Shown here in pieces: positions 41,301 through 45,706 of a DNA stretch of 45,706 nucleotides (within the stretch, counting starts at the first letter, position 1; the number at the start of each line of letters is the position of its first letter). The notes under the pieces are model-generated. The model did no database searches. It was not told the origin of the DNA and saw only the letters and a list, made by a program, of their open reading frames with translations. Source of the DNA: Bryobacterales bacterium (GTDB taxonomy: Bacteria > Acidobacteriota > Terriglobia > Bryobacterales > Bryobacteraceae); NCBI GenBank assembly GCA_003166475.1, contig PMVV01000188.1, positions 1 through 45,706 of the forward strand, written 5' to 3'. The position numbers and the translations under genes were made by a program.

Positions 41301-42527
41301 TCCGGAGGACCCTATCGCGCCTCCGAACTATCCGCCCGCCTGGCGCTGCCCCGCGCCCTGGTAGACTCCGCCCTGGCCCAACTCGAAGCCGAAGGCCAGA
41401 TCCTGCGCGGCCGCTTCACGCCAAGCGCACCAGCCGACGAACCCGAGTGGTGCCATCGCCGGCTGCTGGCGCGCATCCACCGCCTCACCATCGGCCGCCT
41501 GCGCCGCGAAATCGAGCCCGTGACCACCGCCGATTTCGTGCGCTTCCTGCACCGCTGGCAGCACCTCGCGCCCGGCGCACAACTGCACGGCGCGGACGGC
41601 GTGCTGCACGTTGTCCGGCAGCTTCAAGGTTACGAAATCTCCGCCGCGGCATGGGAAGCCGAAATCCTGCCCAACCGCGTGGCGCATTACAGCCCCGAGT
41701 TTCTGGACCAGCTTTGCCTCTCGGGCGAAGTGATGTGGGGCCGCCTCTCGCCGCATCCCGCGTTCGATAACGACGACAATGGCCGCACCCACCGGGTGCG
41801 TCCCACGCGCGTCGCGCCGCTGACCCTGTTCCTGCGCGAAGACGCGGAGTGGCTCCTCTCTGGCCCCCAGCCCGCATCCGACGCCTCCCTCTCGCATCCG
41901 GCGCGCGAAGTGCTGGCCGAGTTGCAGCAGCGCGGCGCATCGTTCTTCCCCGATCTGGCGCGCGGCACCGGCCGCCTCGCCAGCGAAGTGGAAGACGCGC
42001 TCTGGGAACTGGTGGCCGCGGGCCTGGTCACTGCGGATGGCTTCGAAAACCTGCGCGCTCTCGTGGATCCCAAGCGCCGCCGCGGCGAAGGACGCGGCCG
42101 TCTGGCGCGTCCTCGGCACGCCGCCGGAAGGTGGGCCCTGCTGCGCCGCGCCGCCGCGCCCCCAGGCGAAATCTCCCCTGCATCGTTCGCCCGCCAGTTG
42201 TTGCAACGCTGGGGCGTGGTCTTCCGCGATCTGGCCGCCCGCGAGACTCTGGCGCCTCCCTGGCGCGACCTGCTGGTGGAACTGCGCCGCATGGAGGCGC
42301 GCGGCGAAATCCGCGGAGGCCGCTTTGCCGGCGCATTCCTCGGCGAGCAGTTCGCGCTGCCCGAAGCGCTCGACCTGCTGCGCGCCGTGCGCCGCGCCGG
42401 TGAATCCGGCGATCTCCCCGAAGCCTCGCCCACGGACCCGCTGTACCTCGCCGGAGTCCTGCTGCCCGGCCCGCGCCGTCCCACCGCACAACCTGCCGCA
42501 GTGTGCGCCAGCGCACCTTGCGCGTAG
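38379..42527 (+). CDS. Lhr-type DEAD/DEAH-box DNA helicase, C-terminal tail altered
   Basis: This is a 1382-residue helicase from GTG 38379, which starts 8 nt after a TAAAAT -10-like hexamer. An ATG at 38259 would add an unlikely leader. Walker A is SAPTGSGKT (about residues 44-52), and motif II is VDEIHAVADD. Further motifs are LSATVRP, FVNTRRLSERVAHQL, HHGSLSR, ATASLELGIDIG and the arginine-finger block QRIGRSGHWVG. The long C-terminal DUF4145/winged-helix/barrel region expected of large Lhr proteins follows. Lhr acts in DNA repair, unwinding 3'-5'. The end is abnormal: the family's usual last 20-30 residues are replaced after GVLLPGPRR, where a DinB gene fragment is joined. A palindromic repeat sits in-frame at 41137-41154. 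Confidence 0.88.
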   Translation: MARSPLADFDPLVRDWFAQRFAAATEPQVLGWPEIRAGRDILISAPTGSGKTLAAFLLCLDRLVRAARLGPLPNQTEVVYVSPLKALSNDIHINLEVPLSEIAAAAATQGIPLAPIRAAVRTGDTPAWERQRMGKERPHVLVTTPESLFILLTAEKPRDMLRTTRTIIVDEIHAVADDKRGSHLALTLARLDALVTACGGSKPQRIGLSATVRPIEEVARFLSEGAHIVNVGHRRDMELAVEVPKDELGPVASNEMWAEVYDRVADLIRAHRTTLVFVNTRRLSERVAHQLQARLGEQAVLPHHGSLSRRLRLEAEARLKGGDLRAVVATASLELGIDIGTVDLVCQIGSPRSIAVALQRIGRSGHWVGARPHGRLFATTRDELIECAAVVRAIRAGVLDRTEIPEAPLDILAQQIVAACACEEWTEDGLYALARTTYSYRMLDRRDFDDIVAMLSDGIVTARGRAGAYLHRDQVNHRVRGRRGARLAAITSGGAIPDNANYLVVAEPEGATVGTVDEDFAVESMSGDVFLLGTASWRIRRIENGRVRVEDAHGAAPSIPFWNGEAPGRTAELSGEVSRLRADILAAPQLDWLLREAGLDRLGAEQAIAYVQSGERALGALPASAHVVAERFFDEGGGMQFVLHAPFGARVNRAWGLALRKRFCRTFNFELQAAATDNGIVLSLGEQHSFPLEIVFEFLRPETVEDVLTQALLDAPMFTARWRWNASRALAILRFAHGARVPAPIQRMRSDDLLAATFPDQAACFENLTGPPRIPDHPLVRETIRNCLHEAMDLTGLIAVLEGIRSGAIRTSAIDTPEATPFSHEILNANPYAFLDDAPLEERRARAVQLRRTVRTDFVDGAGALDPDAIVQVAAEAWPLVRDPDELHEALLTLITLPPVPEWEPFFAALVHAGRAATLSQAEACATFWTAAERTPIVQAVHPEATLTPPIHFPGSRPETQEACAAEILRGWFESGGPYRASELSARLALPRALVDSALAQLEAEGQILRGRFTPSAPADEPEWCHRRLLARIHRLTIGRLRREIEPVTTADFVRFLHRWQHLAPGAQLHGADGVLHVVRQLQGYEISAAAWEAEILPNRVAHYSPEFLDQLCLSGEVMWGRLSPHPAFDNDDNGRTHRVRPTRVAPLTLFLREDAEWLLSGPQPASDASLSHPAREVLAELQQRGASFFPDLARGTGRLASEVEDALWELVAAGLVTADGFENLRALVDPKRRRGEGRGRLARPRHAAGRWALLRRAAAPPGEISPASFARQLLQRWGVVFRDLAARETLAPPWRDLLVELRRMEARGEIRGGRFAGAFLGEQFALPEALDLLRAVRRAGESGDLPEASPTDPLYLAGVLLPGPRRPTAQPAAVCASAPCA
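41137..41154. repeat. Palindrome CACAGGCT-GA-AGCCTGTG inside lhr
   Basis: A perfect 8-bp stem, preceded by ACTTT and followed by CCACC. It is read in-frame in the helicase as Ser-Gln-Ala-Glu-Ala-Cys-Ala. Its reverse complement (GTGGCACAGGC..GCCTGTG) is laid out like hairpin 1 of the GTGGGGC family. Confidence 0.6.
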
Positions 42528-42926
42528 TCGAAGCCTTGCCCGCCGATAAGCTCGAATGGCGCCACGCGAAAGGCGTCTTTTCCCCAGGGCGATCTGGCGC
42601 GGCACATCGCGGCCACGGAACGCTACACCTTCGCCGAAAACGTTCTAGGCCGCCCCAGCCGCTACCAGGGCTGCGGGCCGGCATTGGCCGATGGCCGCGC
42701 TGAAATCGTCGCCTTCATGGAACGCATGCACCGGGAGACCACCGCAATTCTGGAGGGGCTTGCGCCAACAGACCTGGAGCGCAAGATTGCGTCGCCGCAA
42801 GGCGCGCCGATCACCGCCTGGAAACTGCTGCGCGCCATGATCGAACACGAAATCCACCATCGCGGCGAGATCTACATATATCTCGCGCTGCTCGGCGCGC
42901 CGCGTCCGCCGTTAGCGTGCTGCATC
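42497..42926 (+). pseudogene. DinB-family protein, 5'-truncated and frameshifted
   Basis: The first part (SVRQRTLRVVEALPADKLEW, RHAKGVFSPG) is read in a different frame inside the end of lhr. One extra G in the run at 42587-42589 shifts the frame, after which DLARHIAATERYTFAENVLG and the rest of the DinB/DUF664 helical bundle continue (LERKIASPQGAPITAWKLLR, the metal-binding IEHEIHHRGEIY). The N-terminal helix is missing and the C-terminus after LGAPRPPL runs into a repeat at 42927. With the single base removed the middle of the protein would be continuous. Confidence 0.78.
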
Positions 42927-42964
42927 CAGCCACCAACCACCAGCCACGGCGAGCGAAGCTCGCT
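42927..42964 (+). repeat. ACCACCAGCCACGGCG hairpin repeat, copy 2
   Basis: CAGCCACCAACCACCAGCCACGG leads into the hairpin GGCGAGC-GAA-GCTCGCT (42948-42964, one G-T pair). It shares the A/C-rich lead with 6669-6718 but has a different stem. Like that copy it terminates a decayed gene and abuts the 3' end of an intact convergent gene. Confidence 0.7.
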
Positions 42965-42967
42965 CAA

Positions 42968-43702
42968 TTACATATACATGCCGCCGTTGACGTTCAGCAC
43001 GTGACCCGTGATATACCCAGCCTCGTCGCTGGCCAGAAAACGCACTGCGGCCGCGATCTCATCCGGCCGCCCCAGTCGCCGCAAAGGCACCTGCGCCAGC
43101 AGTTTCTCTTTCAGTTCGTCCGTCAGCACCGCCGTCATATCGGTGTCGATAAAACCGGGCGCAATGGCGTTCACTGTAATCTCGCGCGCCGCCATCTCCT
43201 GCGCCAGCGCCTTGGTCAGCCCGATCAGTCCCGCCTTCGACGTCACGTAATTCGCCTGGCCCGCGTTGCCGCTCTCGCCCACCACCGAGGCAATATTGAT
43301 AATGCGCCCGTAGCGCTGCTTCATCATCGTGGGCAGCACCTGCTGTGTGGCGAAGAACGCGCCATGCAGGTTGATCTGCAACACGCGGTCCCAATCCTCG
43401 CGCTTCATGCGCACCGCCAACCCGTCGCGCGTGATGCCCGCATTATTCACCAGCACGTCGATGCGCCCGAACTTCTGCAACGCCGTGGCAAAGCATTCCT
43501 TGATGGAATCGTACGATTGCAGGTCCAGGTTCACCGTCAGCGCTTGCCCGCTGCAAGCCCGGATCTTCTCCGCCACTTCTTCGTTCTTCTCGATCTCCGG
43601 CGAGGCCACCACGATATCGTAACCGGCGCGGCAAAGTGTCAACGCGATCTCCCGGCCAATCCCCCGGCTGGCGCCCGTGACGAACGCCACTCGACTAAAC
43701 AT
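42968..43702 (-). CDS. fabG: 3-oxoacyl-ACP reductase (SDR family)
   Basis: This is a 244-residue short-chain dehydrogenase reducing 3-oxoacyl-ACP with NADPH in fatty-acid elongation. It has the cofactor motif TGASRGIG (9-16), NNAG (87-90), and the catalytic Asn111, Ser139, Tyr152 and Lys156 (ASVVG..YVTSK). The C-terminal GYITGHVLNVNGGMYM is typical of FabG. The ATG follows a near-perfect AAGGAGAG ribosome site. It is transcribed alone, divergently from ubiD. Assignment as FabG rather than another SDR rests on the overall pattern. Confidence 0.9.
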   Translation of the reverse strand: MFSRVAFVTGASRGIGREIALTLCRAGYDIVVASPEIEKNEEVAEKIRACSGQALTVNLDLQSYDSIKECFATALQKFGRIDVLVNNAGITRDGLAVRMKREDWDRVLQINLHGAFFATQQVLPTMMKQRYGRIINIASVVGESGNAGQANYVTSKAGLIGLTKALAQEMAAREITVNAIAPGFIDTDMTAVLTDELKEKLLAQVPLRRLGRPDEIAAAVRFLASDEAGYITGHVLNVNGGMYM

Positions 43703-43764
43703 AATCTCTCCTTGATGATTTCTTCGTGAACTTCAATCATAGTAGAAAGTGAGACGCCCCCGTT

Positions 43765-45210
43765 ATGGCCTACGCCGATCTACGTGAATTCATCGCCGCG
43801 CTGGAGAAGAACCAGGAGCTCAAGCGCATCCCCTTCGAAGTCGACCCCATCCTGGAGATCACCGAGTTCGCCGACCGCGCGGTTAAAGCCGGCGGTCCCG
43901 CGCTGCTGTTTGAAAAGCCCACCGGCTACAGCATTCCCGTGTTGATCAACAGCTACGCCAGTATGCGCAAGATGCAGATCGCGCTGGAAGTGGACTCGGT
44001 CGAAACCGTGGCCCAGCGCATCTCCGAGTACCTGGAAATGCGCATGCCCGAAGGCCTGATCGGCAAGCTCAAAATGTTGCCGAAGCTGGCCGAAATGGGA
44101 TCGTTCTTTCCCAAGATCGTATCGAAAGGCCCGTGCCAGGAGGTCGTCCGCACGACGGGCTATTCGCTCAACGACTACCCGGTGCTGAAATGCTGGCCGG
44201 AAGACGGCGGCCGCTTTATCACGCTGCCGCTGTGCTTCTCGCGCAATCCCGACACCGGCAAGCGCAACTGCGGCATGTATCGTATGCAGATCTTTGACGA
44301 CCGCACTGCGGGCATGCACTGGCAGACCCACAAGCAGGGCGCCGAACACTACCGCCGCATGGCCGCCTTCGGCCGCAAGCGCATGGACGTCGCGGTAGCC
44401 ATCGGCGCGGACCCCGCCACCATGTTCTCCTCCATCCTGCCCCTGCCGCCGGACCTGGACGAAATGATGATCTCGGGCTTCCTGCGCGGCAGTCCCGTGG
44501 AGATGGTGAAGTGCCAGACCTGCGACCTGGAAGTCCCCGCCCAGGCCGAGATCGTGCTCGAAGGCTACGTGGAGTTGGGCGAGTTGCGCACGGAAGGTCC
44601 CTTCGGCGACCACACCGGCTTCTACTCGCTGGCCGACGAATACCCGGTCTTCCACGTCACCTGCATCACCCAGCGCAAGGATCCGATTTACGCCGCTACC
44701 ATCGTGGGAGCGCCGCCCATGGAGGATTTCTACATGGGCAAAGCCATCGAGCGGATCTTCCTGCCGCTGATGCGCCTGCAACTGCCGGAGGTGCGCGACA
44801 TCTCGATGCCGGCCGAGGGCATCTTCCATAACCTGATCCTGGTGGCGATTCGCAAGTCCTATCCGGGGCATGCGCGCAAAGTGATGTCCGCCATCTGGGG
44901 CCTGGGGCAGGCGATGTTCAGTAAGTGCATCGTAGTTGTGGATGAAGACGTGAACGTGCAGGACGTGCGCGAAGTAACCTGGAAGGCGCTGAATAACATC
45001 GACCCGGAGCGCGACATTCAATTCACCATGGGACCTATCGATTCGCTGGACCATTCCAGCCGCCTGCCGAATTACGGCTCGAAGATGGGAGTGGATGCTA
45101 CGCGTAAGTGGCCCGAGGAGGGTTTCACAAGGCCGTGGCCGGGAGTGATCCGCATGTCGGACGAGGTGAAGCGCCGCGTGGACGACTTATGGCGGCGCGC
45201 GGGGTTGTAA
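43765..45210 (+). CDS. UbiD family prenylated-FMN decarboxylase
   Basis: This is a 481-residue UbiD-type decarboxylase. It has LPLCFSRNPDTGKRNCGMYR (prFMN and metal-binding region), the acid motif ELRTEGPFGDHTGFYS and EDFYMGKAIERIFLP. The C-terminal PNYGSKMGVDATRKW is also conserved. Members decarboxylate aromatic or alpha,beta-unsaturated acids (3-polyprenyl-4-hydroxybenzoate in ubiquinone or menaquinone-type pathways). No ubiX flavin prenyltransferase is seen in the window, so the cofactor must come from elsewhere. Three bases after its stop lies a GTGGGGC double-hairpin repeat. Confidence 0.92.
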   Translation: MAYADLREFIAALEKNQELKRIPFEVDPILEITEFADRAVKAGGPALLFEKPTGYSIPVLINSYASMRKMQIALEVDSVETVAQRISEYLEMRMPEGLIGKLKMLPKLAEMGSFFPKIVSKGPCQEVVRTTGYSLNDYPVLKCWPEDGGRFITLPLCFSRNPDTGKRNCGMYRMQIFDDRTAGMHWQTHKQGAEHYRRMAAFGRKRMDVAVAIGADPATMFSSILPLPPDLDEMMISGFLRGSPVEMVKCQTCDLEVPAQAEIVLEGYVELGELRTEGPFGDHTGFYSLADEYPVFHVTCITQRKDPIYAATIVGAPPMEDFYMGKAIERIFLPLMRLQLPEVRDISMPAEGIFHNLILVAIRKSYPGHARKVMSAIWGLGQAMFSKCIVVVDEDVNVQDVREVTWKALNNIDPERDIQFTMGPIDSLDHSSRLPNYGSKMGVDATRKWPEEGFTRPWPGVIRMSDEVKRRVDDLWRRAGL

Positions 45211-45213
45211 GTT

Positions 45214-45255
45214 GTGGGGCAGACCTCCAGGTCTGCGCGGGTCCTCCGGACCCGC
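45214..45255 (+). repeat. GTGGGGC-type double-hairpin repeat behind ubiD
   Basis: GTGGGGCAGACCT-CC-AGGTCTGC forms hairpin 1 (8-bp stem) and GCGGGTCC-TCC-GGACCCGC forms hairpin 2 (8-bp stem). It keeps the conserved head GTGGGGCAG but has stems unlike any other copy, still fully paired. Confidence 0.85.
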
Positions 45256-45313
45256 TCTTACGCCGCTTGCCGCGCCTTATTCAGTGCTCCCCTGAAGGAC
45301 CACGCTCACTCTG

Positions 45314-45706
45314 TCAGAGGTCGATCGCACCCACAATGTCGGCTAAGTATTCACGAAATCCAGCGCGATACAGATAGTTGGGGTGATACGTTCGCATGGC
45401 ACGAGACCTAAGCCCAGGTGCATCAATACGAGCCAGTTGTCTGGTGGGCCTTTCATTTACCGGGTGAAATGAACTGCCGGGTAGAATTCTGTTGATATAC
45501 TCGTCGTAATACGGGCCGGAAAAGAACATTACGATATCGGGCTTTAACTGATCCAGTTCGAACGACACGACGTCGAACCAGTTGTCTTCCCACTCTAAGA
45601 TAACGCTGCAGGGCTTGCCTGCTGCGTTTACCTTCCCGAGCTTAATTAAATTGTTCCAGATGACCTGCATCGTTCTCCCGGAAGGTATTTGTTTGCCGCG
45701 TCGCAA
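45314..45706 (-). CDS. Hypothetical protein, 5' end outside window
   Basis: The frame is open to the right edge (130 residues or more, stop at 45314), so the true start may lie outside. It reads QVIWNNLIKLGKVNAAGKPC, SFELDQLKPDIVMFFSGPYY, DEYINRIL and a C-terminal helix. It has an alpha/beta look, and the DIVMFFSGPYYDEYI segment recalls a nucleotide- or sugar-binding loop, but I recognise no family. The base composition is lower in GC than the neighbouring genes, like the left-edge island. Confidence 0.65.
   Translation of the reverse strand: MRRGKQIPSGRTMQVIWNNLIKLGKVNAAGKPCSVILEWEDNWFDVVSFELDQLKPDIVMFFSGPYYDEYINRILPGSSFHPVNERPTRQLARIDAPGLRSRAMRTYHPNYLYRAGFREYLADIVGAIDL

Noticed and set aside
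43780-45054. A 424-codon minus-strand frame opposite ubiD
   Set aside because: It is a histidine-rich shadow frame; the plus strand encodes a complete UbiD protein.
1-45706. CRISPR array, tRNA, rRNA or prophage
   Set aside because: The repeats are dispersed palindromes without spacers, no cloverleaf or rRNA sequence was noticed, and no phage structural genes are present.

Overview
The window looks like a chromosomal segment of an Acidobacteriota bacterium of the Solibacter/Bryobacterales type. This is inferred from gene content: remnants of the large orphan MacB/FtsX permeases typical of the phylum, a CRTAC1 (FG-GAP plus ASPIC/UnbV) protein coupled to a multihaem TPR cytochrome, several Tat-exported enzymes, and a high-GC backbone. 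No rRNA, tRNA, CRISPR array or complete transposon is visible.

Layout. 1-4763 is a lower-GC island of small unfamiliar genes, many membrane-anchored or secreted. It ends exactly where a permease gene has lost its 5' end. 4758-6683 holds two wrecked genes (permease, methyltransferase). 6719-12863 is a respiratory/cell-surface block: a pentahaem TPR membrane cytochrome overlapping a CRTAC1 protein, with a divergent beta-barrel porin. 12851-14846 has small secreted proteins and a permease C-terminal remnant. 15044-16388 is queC-queE (7-deazaguanine synthesis). 16399-16960 is a REP-associated transposase remnant between inverted palindromic repeats. 16960-19128 is a deacetylase-ACP-ketosynthase operon. 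20309-27140 carries Tat-secreted enzymes, a J-domain membrane protein, a FecR-like protein, an O-antigen-ligase-like protein and a truncated GIY-YIG-family gene. 27208-31544 is an operon of an exported protein, a DUF362 protein and a gamma-glutamyltransferase. 31566-38216 is rich in toxin-antitoxin genes and wrecks. It includes dinJ-yafQ fused by overlaps to an FRG-domain gene and an ATP-grasp ligase, and an operon led by a selenocysteine-containing AhpD-like protein. 38379-45210 has an Lhr-type helicase, a broken DinB gene, fabG and ubiD. A second lower-GC orphan gene begins at the right edge.

Three things stand out. (1) The gene at 34958-35569 has an in-frame TGA exactly at the second redox position of a CxxC motif, followed 17 nt later by a 6-bp GGUC hairpin: a convincing selenoprotein. 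(2) At least ten copies of a double-hairpin repeat beginning GTGGGGC, with stems that differ between copies but stay paired, sit mostly right behind stop codons. Inverted copies flank a RAYT remnant, and near-identical 80-bp copies bracket one Tat-enzyme gene. (3) Nine or more genes are truncated, frameshifted or internally deleted, so the segment is under active erosion.

Everything here is read by eye from the sequence and translations; family assignments were not checked against any database.
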